Shown piece after piece: positions 31,990 through 40,560 of a DNA stretch of 45,953 bases. The notes under the pieces were generated by a model. It made no database searches and was not told the origin of the DNA. It saw only the letters and a list, made by a program, of their open reading frames with translations. Every line of letters begins with the position of its first letter. Position 1 is the stretch's first letter. The stretch spans positions 1-45,953 of the forward strand of contig JBKPNZ010000037.1 in the NCBI GenBank assembly GCA_046732895.1, in the 5' to 3' direction. This DNA comes from JBKPNZ01 sp046732895 (lineage in GTDB: Bacteria > Actinomycetota > Thermoleophilia > Solirubrobacterales > 70-9). The position numbers were made by a program, and so were the translations under genes.

Positions 31990-33519
31990 CTACTCGCACG
32001 GCGGCGCATCGCCCGGGGTGTCCGGACCCTCGGCCGAGCCGGAGCACTCCCTGAGCTTCGCGAGGCGCTCGGCAAGGTCGCCGGCGATCGCCGGCTCGCG
32101 CTTTGCGACGTTCTCGAGCTCACCGGGATCCGCGCGGCGGTCGTAGAGCTCGCGGAACGTGCGCCCGCAGGGGTCGTCGCCGGCGGGAAGCCCGCGTTCG
32201 ACGTAGGTCCGGCGCGCTGTGCGAATTGCGCTGAAGCCGCAATCGCCGGGCTGGTGCAGCTCGAGCAGGACTCCGCGCTTCGCCGGCCCTGGGTCGCCTT
32301 CGAGGTCGCCCCGGAGCGAGCGCCCATCGGGTACCCGGCACTGATCGCCTCCGTTGCAGGGCTGCAACCCGGTGAGGTCGAGCAGAGTGGGCGCGACATC
32401 GATTTGCGCAACCGGAGCCGGCGCACGGGCCGTCTGCGGGCGCTTGAGCACGTCGGGTCCGGCACGCATGACGAGCGGCACTCGCGCTGCCGGCTCGTAG
32501 GGCTCGACCTTGCCGTGCGCCAGTCGGTGCTCACCGTAGAAGACGCCGTTGTCGGAGGTGAAGATGACCAGCGTGTTCCCCATGGCCCCGCTGCGGCGCA
32601 GCGTCCTCATCACGGACGCCACGCCGCGATCAACGTCCTGTAGCGCGGCGAGCCCGCAGCGGTAGTTGCGGCGCGCGAGCGCGCGCTCATCGCGGTCCAT
32701 ACGAGGCAGCGACCGGATCGACGGCGGCTTGTCCGACGCGTCGGCCTCGTCGAACGAGGATGGATGTGGGAGGGGTGCGTGCCGAAAGCGCTTCAGGTCG
32801 CCCGGCGCGGGCACAGGCGCATACCCCTTGCAGGCGGGAACCGGGCCGCTCCGTGCGTGGGGCGCATACTGGGTGAGCCAGAGGAAGAAGGGATCTGACC
32901 CGCTCGCGCTCTCGCCGATGAACTTGTCTGCCTTCCTCGTCAGCCAATCCGTCACGTACTGGTCCTGATCCAGGTGGCGCCAATCTCCATCGACGCTGAC
33001 CCGGGCGTGGTAGTAGCTCGGCTCTGGCGCGAGCGCGAGCCACCGGTCCCAGCCGGGCGCCGGGTCGGGGCGGTCCCAGCCGTTCAGGTACTTGCCGATC
33101 ATGGCTGTCCGGTAGCCCGCATCCTGGAGCCACACCGGAAGCGTCGTCTCGGGATTGCGAAGGTTGTCGGCGTCGTCCCACACGATCCCGTGGTTGTGGG
33201 GGTACTGCCCGGTGATCATGCCGGCGCGAGACGGGCAGCAGCGCGGCGGCGCAGCGACCGAGTCCGTGAACGTGGTGCCGTGGTCGACGAGCAGGCGGAA
33301 CGTTCTCGGCATGACCGACCGCTTGAAGGTCACCCGCGCCTGGTCGTCGCTTTCGATCAGCACGATGTTCGGCGTGTTCTTACCCGCCGTCTGGAAGGGT
33401 GGCTCGTCCGACGACCCGCACGCTCCCAGCCCCGCGACCACTGCGAAGAGCGCGAGCGCGTAGGCGGCGGCCCGCCGGGGAGCCTTGGTCGGGAGAGAAG
33501 GGGTCATACGGGGCGCCAT
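31990..33519 (-). CDS. Lipoprotein sulfatase (formylglycine-dependent, type I)
   Basis: 509 aa, paralogue of 1176-2705. A basic N-terminus, hydrophobic stretch and lipobox (LGAC, Cys34) predict export and lipid anchoring. NIVLIESDDQ provides the metal-binding acids. The signature is CCPSRAGMITG (94-104), with Cys94 as predicted formylglycine. VIFTSDNGVFYGEHRL and RELYDRRADPGELENV match the other copy. ATGs at 33519 and 33507 are both possible; both keep the signal peptide and neither has a clear ribosome site. It lies 114 bp downstream of clpB and heads a sulfatase-ST-epimerase unit. Confidence 0.92.
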   Translation of the reverse strand: MAPRMTPSLPTKAPRRAAAYALALFAVVAGLGACGSSDEPPFQTAGKNTPNIVLIESDDQARVTFKRSVMPRTFRLLVDHGTTFTDSVAAPPRCCPSRAGMITGQYPHNHGIVWDDADNLRNPETTLPVWLQDAGYRTAMIGKYLNGWDRPDPAPGWDRWLALAPEPSYYHARVSVDGDWRHLDQDQYVTDWLTRKADKFIGESASGSDPFFLWLTQYAPHARSGPVPACKGYAPVPAPGDLKRFRHAPLPHPSSFDEADASDKPPSIRSLPRMDRDERALARRNYRCGLAALQDVDRGVASVMRTLRRSGAMGNTLVIFTSDNGVFYGEHRLAHGKVEPYEPAARVPLVMRAGPDVLKRPQTARAPAPVAQIDVAPTLLDLTGLQPCNGGDQCRVPDGRSLRGDLEGDPGPAKRGVLLELHQPGDCGFSAIRTARRTYVERGLPAGDDPCGRTFRELYDRRADPGELENVAKREPAIAGDLAERLAKLRECSGSAEGPDTPGDAPPCE

Positions 33520-33563
33520 GCGCCGGCGCCTGCGTAGTGAAGCACGAGGGTTGCGGAGGCTTT

Positions 33564-33575
33564 CCGGCGCGCCGG
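33564..33575. terminator. 12-bp GC palindrome between clpB and sulfatase
   Basis: CCGGCGCGCCGG is a perfect palindrome in the 114-bp gap after the clpB stop (33634) and before the sulfatase start. It could form part of a stem ending the heat-shock message, but there is no loop or U-tract, so support is weak. Confidence 0.2.
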
Positions 33576-33633
33576 CTGGTCACGCCCACGTGCCGTCGTC
33601 GCTTCGTCCCGGGGCGACCTACGTGCTGCGACG

Positions 33634-36228
33634 CTAAGCGGGTGCCGGCGCCGCGCTCTTCGCCTTCGCGAACACCAGCTCACCCTCGGACGCGTCCACG
33701 CGCACCACGTCACCCTCGGCGAACTCGCCCTCCAGCAGCCGCAGCGCGAGCTTGTCAACCAGCTGGCGTTGGATCACGCGCTTCAGCGGCCGCGCGCCGT
33801 AGGTCGGGTCGTAGCCGAGATTGCCGAGCAGGGTGCGCGCGTCGTCGGTCAGCTCGACGGTGATGCCGCGTTCGGCGACGCGCCGCGTGAGCTGCTCGAC
33901 CTGGAGGTCGACGATCCGGGCGATGTCCTCCCGGCTGAGCCGGTGGAAGATCACCGTGTCGTCGATCCGGTTGAGGAACTCCGGCTTGAAGGTCGTCTGG
34001 ACGACCTCCTCGACGCGCTCGCGAATCCGCTCGTCGACGGCCTCCGCGGCGATGCGGTCCGACCCGACGTTCGAGGTCATGATCAGGATCGAGTTGGTGA
34101 AGTCGACCGTGCGGCCCTGGCCGTCGGTCAGGCGACCGTCGTCCATGATCTGGAGCAGCACGTTGAAGGCATCCGGATGAGCCTTCTCGATCTCGTCGAG
34201 CAGGATGACGGCGTAGGGCCGGCGCCGAATCGCCTCGGTGAGCTGCCCGCCCTCCTCGTAGCCGACGTATCCGGGAGGCGCCCCGATGAGGCGAGCGACC
34301 GCGTGCTTCTCCATGTACTCGGACATGTCGATGCGGACGGTCGCCTGCTCGGAATCGAACATGAACTCCGCCAGGGCGCGCGCCAGCTCGGTCTTGCCGA
34401 CGCCCGTGGGGCCGAGGAAGAGGAATGTCCCGATCGGGCGATTCGGGTCAGCGAGCCCGGCCCGTGAGCGGCGCAGGGCGTTGGAGACCGCCTCGACCGC
34501 CTCGTCCTGGCCGACGACGCGCTCGTGGAGGCGCTCCTCCATGTGGATCAGCTTCTCGACCTCACCCTCGAGCAGGCGGGAGACGGGGATCCCGGTCCAC
34601 TTGGCCACGACCTGCGCTACGTCCTCCTCGGTCACCTCGTCGACGAGCAGCGAGCCGCCCTCCGAGTGGAGCTCGGCGAGCCTCGCCTCCTGCTCAGCCA
34701 CCACCTTCTCGAGCTCGGGGATCTCGCCATAGCGAAGCTCGGCGGCGCGTTCGAGGTCGGCGGCGCGCTCGGCGCGCTCGGCCTCGCGGTGGGCTTCCTC
34801 GAGGCTGGCCTTCGCGTCCTTGATCGCCTCGATCGCGCCCTTCTCGTTCTGCCAGCGCGCCTTCATCTCCCCGGACCGCTCCCGCAGCTCGGCGAGCTCG
34901 GACTCGATCGTCGACAGGCGCTCCTTCGAGGCGGCGTCCTTCTCCTTGCCGAGGGCCTGTCGCTCGATCTCGAGCTGCTGGATGCGCCGCTCGACCTCGT
35001 CGATCTCGACCGGGACGGACTCGATTTCCATCTTCAGGCGGGAGGCGGACTCGTCGATCAGGTCGATCGCCTTGTCGGGGAGGAAGCGATCGGCGATGTA
35101 GCGCTCCGAGAGCGTGGCCGCGGCGACGATCGCAGGGTCGGTGATGCGGACGCCGTGGTGCTCCTCGTAGCGCTCCTTCAACCCCCGCAGGATCGCGATG
35201 GTGTCGCCGATGTCGGGTTCGCCCACGAGCACCGGCTGGAAGCGCCGCTCGAGCGCGGCGTCCTTCTCGATGTGCTTGCGGTACTCATCGAGGGTCGTGG
35301 CCCCCACGGCACGCAGCTCGCCGCGGGCGAGCATGGGCTTCAACAGGTTGGCCGCGTCGACGGCGCCCTCCGCGGCACCGGCGCCGACGATCGTGTGGAG
35401 CTCATCGATGAAGAGGACGATCTGGCCTCGGGCCGCCTGGACCTCCTTCAGCACGGCCTTGAGGCGCTCCTCGAACTCGCCCCGGTACTTCGAGCCGGCG
35501 AGCAGGCTGCCGATGTCGAGCGCGATGACGCGACGGTCGCGGAGCGATTCGGGAACGTCGCCCGCGACGATGCGCTGCGCCAGCCCTTCGACGATCGCGG
35601 TCTTGCCGACGCCGGGGTCGCCGATCAACACCGGGTTGTTCTTGGTTCGCCGCGAGAGCACCTGGATGACGCGGCGGATCTCCTCGTCGCGGCCGATGAC
35701 CGGGTCGAGCCTGCCCTGCTCAGCTTCCGCGGTCAGGTCGCGGCCGAACTTCTCGAGCGCCTGGACGGTGTCCTCGGGGTTTGGAGTCGTCACCCGGTGC
35801 GGCCCGCGCACCTCGGAGACGGCCTTCAGCAGGGTCTCGCGATCGGGGAGCAGATCAGCGACGCCCGACGCGCTGTCGCTGAGCGAGAGCAGGAAGTGCT
35901 CGGTGGAGATGTACTCGTCGCCGAGGCCGGCGCTCTCGCGCTCCGCGCGCTGGAGCACCTTGACGAATGCCGAGGAGGGCTTCGACTCGGGCTCGGCGTC
36001 GCCGCTCAGCTTGGGCAACCCATCGACGATCGTCCGGACCCGCTCGCGCAGGCCCGCGACGTCGATGCTCAGCTTCTGCAGAACCGGTGCGACGAGCCCG
36101 TCCTCCTGCTCGAGGAGGGCCAGCAGCAGGTGGGCGGGAGCGACCTCGGGGTTGGAGTTCGCCGACGCGAGCCGTTGCGCGGCGGCGACGGCCTCCTGGG
36201 ACTTGATGGTGAAGCGATCTGCCTGCAT
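33634..36228 (-). CDS. clpB: ATP-dependent disaggregase ClpB
   Basis: Hexameric AAA+ chaperone that, with DnaK/DnaJ/GrpE, pulls proteins out of aggregates. 864 aa, the usual length. The Clp N-domain (about 1-145) has two repeats. NBD1 has Walker A GDPGVGKT (203-210) and Walker B LFIDELHTIVGAGA. A coiled-coil middle domain spans about 400-520. NBD2 has GPTGVGKTELARALAE, IDMSEYMEKHAV and GAPPGYVGYEEGG. It follows hspR by 18 bp, which places it in the dnaK operon under the same repressor. Confidence 0.98.
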   Translation of the reverse strand: MQADRFTIKSQEAVAAAQRLASANSNPEVAPAHLLLALLEQEDGLVAPVLQKLSIDVAGLRERVRTIVDGLPKLSGDAEPESKPSSAFVKVLQRAERESAGLGDEYISTEHFLLSLSDSASGVADLLPDRETLLKAVSEVRGPHRVTTPNPEDTVQALEKFGRDLTAEAEQGRLDPVIGRDEEIRRVIQVLSRRTKNNPVLIGDPGVGKTAIVEGLAQRIVAGDVPESLRDRRVIALDIGSLLAGSKYRGEFEERLKAVLKEVQAARGQIVLFIDELHTIVGAGAAEGAVDAANLLKPMLARGELRAVGATTLDEYRKHIEKDAALERRFQPVLVGEPDIGDTIAILRGLKERYEEHHGVRITDPAIVAAATLSERYIADRFLPDKAIDLIDESASRLKMEIESVPVEIDEVERRIQQLEIERQALGKEKDAASKERLSTIESELAELRERSGEMKARWQNEKGAIEAIKDAKASLEEAHREAERAERAADLERAAELRYGEIPELEKVVAEQEARLAELHSEGGSLLVDEVTEEDVAQVVAKWTGIPVSRLLEGEVEKLIHMEERLHERVVGQDEAVEAVSNALRRSRAGLADPNRPIGTFLFLGPTGVGKTELARALAEFMFDSEQATVRIDMSEYMEKHAVARLIGAPPGYVGYEEGGQLTEAIRRRPYAVILLDEIEKAHPDAFNVLLQIMDDGRLTDGQGRTVDFTNSILIMTSNVGSDRIAAEAVDERIRERVEEVVQTTFKPEFLNRIDDTVIFHRLSREDIARIVDLQVEQLTRRVAERGITVELTDDARTLLGNLGYDPTYGARPLKRVIQRQLVDKLALRLLEGEFAEGDVVRVDASEGELVFAKAKSAAPAPA

Positions 36229-36246
36229 CGCGCTCGAGCCCTCGGG

Positions 36247-36759
36247 TTACGCCCGGCGCTGGCGCCGCTCGACCGGGATCTTCACACCCGGTTTGCGCTC
36301 GTCCTCGCTCGGCGGGATGCCGGTGGCCTCGTAGGCGCCGTAGGGGACGATCTCTGCGCGAAGCGACCGGCGAACGCGCTCGACCTCCTGGAGCATCTGG
36401 CTCTCGAGCTCGTCGGCGCGCTTACGCATGCGGCTCAGCTCCTCGCGCGAGCGCTGGAGCTGCTCCTCGAGGGCGAGGACCGTCTCGACACCGGCGAGGT
36501 TGAGCCCCTGCTCGGCGGTCATCTGCTGGATCCGGCGCAGGCGCTCGACGTCCCGGTAGGAGTAGAGGCGCGTGTTCTTGGCGGAACGCTGCGGCGTGAT
36601 CAGGCCGCGAGCCTCGTACATGCGCAGGGTCTGCGGGTGCATGTCCGCGAGCTCGGCCGCCACCGAGATCATGAACACGCCGCGCTTCTCGTCGAAGTGG
36701 GCCGACACCTTCGCCCGCCCGGTCTTGCGCCGCTTGCCCGTGCCGGCGTCGTCGCTCAT
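36247..36759 (-). CDS. hspR: Heat-shock repressor HspR (MerR family)
   Basis: 170 aa. The MerR-type helix-turn-helix is clear: FMISVAAELADMHPQTLRMYEARGLI and RLYSYRDVERLRRIQQM. A coiled coil follows (ALEEQLQRSREELSRMRKRA). HspR is known to repress the dnaK operon with DnaK as co-repressor. The ATG at 36759 is chosen because a ribosome site (GAGGGG) overlaps the dnaJ stop just upstream; a TTG at 36786 would extend it into dnaJ. An N-terminal basic tail (GKRRKTGRAK) and a 60-residue C-terminal extension are longer than in compact HspR proteins. Confidence 0.95.
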   Translation of the reverse strand: MSDDAGTGKRRKTGRAKVSAHFDEKRGVFMISVAAELADMHPQTLRMYEARGLITPQRSAKNTRLYSYRDVERLRRIQQMTAEQGLNLAGVETVLALEEQLQRSREELSRMRKRADELESQMLQEVERVRRSLRAEIVPYGAYEATGIPPSEDERKPGVKIPVERRQRRA

Positions 36760-36766
36760 GAGCCCC

Positions 36767-37888
36767 TCATCTGAGATCACTTCCAACCTTGCCGCCTCTG
36801 GCGGACGCCTCGCGCAGCAATCGCTCGCGCGGGTTGTGGTCGTTCATCGCCTTCGCGAACTCGCTCAACGTGCGCTTCTGTTCCCGATTGAGGTCGTGGG
36901 GGACCTCGATCTCAAGCCGGTAATGGATGTCGCCGCGGCCGCGCCCGCCGGGTCGAGGCGGGCCCTCGCCGCGCAGCCTCTGCACGGTTCCGTGTTGAGT
37001 TCCGGCGGGTACCCGGATGCGCTTCGTCCCACTGAGCGTGGGCACCTCCACAGTGGCGCCTTCGATCGCCTCGGCGATCGAGATCGGGACTGTGACCTCG
37101 AGATTGCCGTCGGGTCGCTGGGCGAAGACGGGGGACGGCGTCACGCGGGTGATCACGTAGAGGTCACCGGGCGGGCCACCGAGGGGTCCATCCTCGCCCT
37201 TGCCCGCGACCCTGATGCGGCTGCCGTCACGGACTCCGGGCGGCACTTTCACGCGGTAGCGCTTGCGCTGCAGGGTGAGCCCGGAGCCGCCGCACGTCTC
37301 GCACGGGTGCTCGATCACCCGGCCGCTCCCGCCGCACTGTGGGCAGGGCTGCGAGATCGAGAAGAAGCCCTGACTCTCGGAGTCGATGCCTCGGCCACCG
37401 CAGCGGGGGCACACCGTGGGCGAGGTCCCAGGGGCGGCGCCGTTGCCGCCGCAGGTCGCGCACGCGGACTGCTTCGGGACGGTCACGGGAATCTCGGCTC
37501 CCTCGATCGCCTGCTCGAAGGACAGGCGGACCTCGGTCTCCAGGTCGCGGCCGCGGATGGTCTGCTGCTCAGGGCCACCGCGCCGGCCGAAGAACGTGGA
37601 GAAGATGTCGCCGATGTCCGAGGCGAAGCCGGTGCCGCCTGGGCCGCCGGGGCCGCGCCCGCCGCCGAAGCCGGAGAACATCCCGCCGGCGTCGTAGCGC
37701 TTGCGCTTCTCGGGGTCCGAGAGCGTGTCGTAGGCCTCCTGGACCTGCTTGAAGCGCTCCTCCGCCTTCGCGTCGTCCGGGTTGCGGTCGGGGTGGTACT
37801 CGCGGGCGAGCTTGCGGTAGGCCTTCTTGATCTCCTCGGCCGAGGCCTTCTTCTCGACGCCGAGCACCTTGTAGAAGTCGCCGGCCAT
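36767..37888 (-). CDS. dnaJ: Chaperone protein DnaJ
   Basis: Delivers clients to DnaK and stimulates its ATPase. 373 aa, complete type I: J-domain with HPD at 32-34 (YHPDRN), Gly/Phe-rich linker (GGMFSGFGGGRGPGG), four zinc-binding CxxCxGxG repeats (CATCGGNG, CPRCGGRG, CPQCGGSG, CETCGGSG), and C-terminal substrate domains. It follows grpE by 6 bp. The second zinc repeats are separated by ESQGFFSISQP as in classic DnaJ. Confidence 0.98.
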   Translation of the reverse strand: MAGDFYKVLGVEKKASAEEIKKAYRKLAREYHPDRNPDDAKAEERFKQVQEAYDTLSDPEKRKRYDAGGMFSGFGGGRGPGGPGGTGFASDIGDIFSTFFGRRGGPEQQTIRGRDLETEVRLSFEQAIEGAEIPVTVPKQSACATCGGNGAAPGTSPTVCPRCGGRGIDSESQGFFSISQPCPQCGGSGRVIEHPCETCGGSGLTLQRKRYRVKVPPGVRDGSRIRVAGKGEDGPLGGPPGDLYVITRVTPSPVFAQRPDGNLEVTVPISIAEAIEGATVEVPTLSGTKRIRVPAGTQHGTVQRLRGEGPPRPGGRGRGDIHYRLEIEVPHDLNREQKRTLSEFAKAMNDHNPRERLLREASARGGKVGSDLR

Positions 37889-37894
37889 GGCGCC

Positions 37895-38593
37895 TTACTC
37901 CCCGACGATGACGCGGGCGGGTCTGATCAACTGGCCGTCGAGGCGGTAGCCCCGTTCGATCGTCTCAATGACCTTCCCGCTGCCGTCGTCCGCCGGGCGG
38001 GTCGCAAGCGCCTCGTGCCAGGCCGGGTCGAACTGCTCGCCGGCCGGGTCGAAGGCCTCGACGCCGGCTCGCTCCAGGGTCCGGTGCAGCTCGCGCAGAA
38101 CCAGCTGGACGCCCTGGGCGAGCGCCTCCTGGGCGCTGACCTCGCGCGACTGGGGCTCGCTCGGTTCCTCGCCGGGGCCGTCGTCGGGACCGACGCCCGC
38201 GGACTGCAGGGCCCGTTCGAGGCTGTCAAGCGCGGGCACGAGCTCGCGAGCCAGGGTCGACTTGGCGCGGCGCTCGGCCTCCTCGGTCTCCCGGGCGGCC
38301 CGCTTGCGGTAGTTCTCGAAGTCCGCCTTGGTCCGCTGCGCCAGCTCGAGGTACTCGTCGCGCTGGCGCTCGGTGTCGGCCAAGAGGGCATCGAGGTCGG
38401 CGTCGACAGCCGCCCCAGCATCACCGCCCGCCGCCTCCTCCGAACCAACGCCCGCCGCCTCCTCCGAACCAACGCCCGCCGCCTCCTCCGCTTCGCGTCC
38501 GGGGGCGGCGGGGTTCGTCGTGGGATGGCCTTCGTGTGGCCCGTCCGCTGCCTGCTTGTTGGGCACGCCTGCCGGTCTACGCGCGCTCGTCAT
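37895..38593 (-). CDS. grpE: Nucleotide exchange factor GrpE
   Basis: Releases ADP from DnaK. 232 aa. The core runs ERQRDEYLELAQRTKADFENYRKRAARE (long helix), LVPALDSLERAL, and GVEAFDPAGEQFDPAWHEAL, ending YRLDGQLIRPARVIVGE. The ATG at 38593 is supported by GAGGTGG just upstream and overlaps the dnaK end by 17 bp; a GTG at 38566 is the alternative. The N-terminal 80 residues are low-complexity and acidic and hold an in-frame repeat of EEAAGVGS. Confidence 0.95.
   Translation of the reverse strand: MTSARRPAGVPNKQAADGPHEGHPTTNPAAPGREAEEAAGVGSEEAAGVGSEEAAGGDAGAAVDADLDALLADTERQRDEYLELAQRTKADFENYRKRAARETEEAERRAKSTLARELVPALDSLERALQSAGVGPDDGPGEEPSEPQSREVSAQEALAQGVQLVLRELHRTLERAGVEAFDPAGEQFDPAWHEALATRPADDGSGKVIETIERGYRLDGQLIRPARVIVGE
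38427..38490 (-). repeat. 24-bp tandem repeat inside grpE
   Basis: Two exact 24-bp units (38427-38450, 38451-38474) plus a 16-bp partial third. The unit length is a multiple of three and encodes EEAAGVGS repeats in the disordered GrpE N-terminus, so copy-number change would keep the frame. Confidence 0.9.
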
Positions 38594-40475
38594 CGACCAC
38601 CTCGGCGTCGACGACCTCCTCCTCGGCGGCGGCGCCGTTCGCCTGAGCGCCATCGCCGGAGGCGGCCTGCTGCTGGTCGGCGGCCTGCTGGTAGATCTGC
38701 TCGGAGACCTTGTGGAAGGCCGACTGCAGAGCGTCGGTCTTCGCCTTGATCTCGTCGGTGTCGCTTGACTCGAGCACGCCCTTCACGTCCGCGATCGCGG
38801 CGGTGATCTCCTCCTTCGCCGAGGAGTCGAGGCTGTCGCCCATCTCGGCGACCTGCTTCTCCGCCTGGTACGCGGCGTTCTCGGCGAGGTTCCGTGCCTC
38901 CGCCAGCTCGCGCTGCTTGCGGTCCTCCTCGGCGTGAGATTCGGCGTCCTTGATCATCTGCTCGACCTCGCTCTCGTCGAGGCCAGAACCACCCTTGATC
39001 TCGATCTTCTGCTCCTTGCTCGTGCCGAGATCCTTGGCCGAGACGTTGAGGATGCCGTTCGCGTCGATGTCGAACGTGACCTCGATCTGCGGGATGCCAC
39101 GCAGGGCGGGCGGAATGCCGGTGAGCTGGAACTTGCCCAGCGACTTGTTATAGGGCGCCATCTCGCGCTCGCCCTGGAGGACGTGGATCTCGACCGACGG
39201 CTGGTTGTCGTCGGCGGTCGAGAAGATCTCCGACTTGCGGGTCGGGATGGTCGTGTTGCGCTCGATCAGCTTCGTCATCACGCCGCCCTTGGTCTCGATG
39301 CCGAGCGTGAGCGGGGTGACGTCGAGCAGCAGGACGTCCTTGACGTCGCCCGCCAGGACGCCGGCCTGGATCGCCGCGCCGATCGCCACGACCTCGTCGG
39401 GGTTGACGCCCTGGTGGGGCTCCTTGCCGGTGAGCTCCTTGACCTTGTCCTGGACCGCCGGCATGCGGGTCATGCCGCCGACGAGGACGACGTGGTCGAT
39501 CGTCGGACCGCCGGCGTCGGAGAGCGCCTGCTTCACCGGTGAGACGACGCGGTCGAGCAGGTCAGAGGTGAGCTCGGCCAGCTTCGAGCGGGTCAGCTTG
39601 ATGTCGAGGTGCCGCGGCTCGTTGTCGATCGCCGTGATGAAGGGAACGCTGATCTGCGTCTCCTGGGTGGTGGAGAGCTCGATCTTCGCCTTCTCCGCCT
39701 GCTCGTACAGGCGTTGCAGGGCGCGCTTGTCGTTGGACACGTCGACGCCCTGATCGCGCTTGAACTCGGCGACCAGCCACTCGACGATCGCCTTGTCCCA
39801 GTTGTCGCCACCCAGGTGATTGTCGCCGGCGGTTGCCTTCACCTCGAAGACGCCGTCGCCGATCTCGAGCACGGAGACGTCGAAGGTTCCGCCACCGAGG
39901 TCGAAGACCAGGATCGTCTGCTCCGAGGCCTCCTTGTCCAGGCCGTATGCCAGCGCGGCCGCGGTCGGCTCGTTGATGATGCGCTTGACGTCGAGGCCGG
40001 CGACCTTGCCGGCGTCCTTAGTCGCCTGACGCTGATCGTCGTTGAAGTACGCCGGCACGGTGATCACGGCGGAGTCGACCGTGTCACCGAGCTTCGCCTC
40101 GGCGTCGGACTTGAGCTTCTGGAGGATCATCGCGGAGAGCTCGGGGGGCGAGTACTGCTTGTCGCGGACCTTGACCCGCACGTCGCCGTTCGGGCCGGCC
40201 TCGACCTTGTACGGGACGATCGTCTCCTCCTCCTTCACCTCGGCCTCCTTGCGACCCATGAAGCGCTTGATCGAGAAGATCGTGTTCTCGGGGTTCATCA
40301 CGGCCTGGCGCTTGGCAACCGTGCCGACCAGCCGCTCGCCGGAGTCCGTGAAGGCGACGACGGAAGGCGTCGTGCGCCCGCCCTCGGCGTTCTCGAGGAC
40401 GGTCGGCTCCCCGCCCTCGAGCACGCCTACGCACGAGTTCGTCGTTCCCAGGTCAATTCCGATGGTCTTCGCCAC
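38577..40475 (-). CDS. dnaK: Chaperone protein DnaK (Hsp70)
   Basis: 632-aa ATP-driven chaperone. N-terminal IGIDLGTTNSCV, the phosphate-binding segment IVFDLGGGTFDVSVLEIG and VLVGGMTRMPAVQ define the ATPase; the substrate domain and lid follow, ending in an acidic tail (EEEVVDAEVVDDE). It starts at GTG 40475, fixed by AAGGAG 8 nt upstream and the conserved second-residue context (AKTIGIDLG). It is the first gene of the operon dnaK-grpE-dnaJ-hspR-clpB. The stop overlaps the grpE start. Confidence 0.98.
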   Translation of the reverse strand: MAKTIGIDLGTTNSCVGVLEGGEPTVLENAEGGRTTPSVVAFTDSGERLVGTVAKRQAVMNPENTIFSIKRFMGRKEAEVKEEETIVPYKVEAGPNGDVRVKVRDKQYSPPELSAMILQKLKSDAEAKLGDTVDSAVITVPAYFNDDQRQATKDAGKVAGLDVKRIINEPTAAALAYGLDKEASEQTILVFDLGGGTFDVSVLEIGDGVFEVKATAGDNHLGGDNWDKAIVEWLVAEFKRDQGVDVSNDKRALQRLYEQAEKAKIELSTTQETQISVPFITAIDNEPRHLDIKLTRSKLAELTSDLLDRVVSPVKQALSDAGGPTIDHVVLVGGMTRMPAVQDKVKELTGKEPHQGVNPDEVVAIGAAIQAGVLAGDVKDVLLLDVTPLTLGIETKGGVMTKLIERNTTIPTRKSEIFSTADDNQPSVEIHVLQGEREMAPYNKSLGKFQLTGIPPALRGIPQIEVTFDIDANGILNVSAKDLGTSKEQKIEIKGGSGLDESEVEQMIKDAESHAEEDRKQRELAEARNLAENAAYQAEKQVAEMGDSLDSSAKEEITAAIADVKGVLESSDTDEIKAKTDALQSAFHKVSEQIYQQAADQQQAASGDGAQANGAAAEEEVVDAEVVDDERA

Positions 40476-40531
40476 GTTCAGTTCTCCTTCGTCAGAAGTT
40501 TCGTAGTCACAGAGCTGAAAATCTGAGTCCG

Positions 40532-40560
40532 AGGCTAGCAGGTTTGTGCCCGCATTCCAA
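40532..40560 (-). promoter_or_regulatory. Candidate housekeeping promoter of the dnaK operon
   Basis: On the minus strand TTGGAA (40560-40555) and TAGCCT (40537-40532) are separated by exactly 17 nt, a plausible -35/-10 pair. The predicted 5' leader is about 50 nt and carries the dnaK ribosome site. A degenerate HspR-like site (TCTGAGT-N7-TAGCAGG, 40522-40542) overlaps the -10 box, but matches the HAIR consensus poorly. Confidence 0.35.

Noticed and set aside
34525..36774. 749-codon open frame on the plus strand opposite clpB and hspR
   Set aside because: It is antisense to a fully conserved clpB. Its Leu/Gly/Asp-rich composition is the usual shadow of a GC-rich gene, and no family motif appears.
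40522..40542. HAIR-like HspR site before dnaK
   Set aside because: TCTGAGT-N7-TAGCAGG matches only 5 of 7 and 3 of 7 positions of the consensus halves, so it is mentioned with the promoter but not called as a site.
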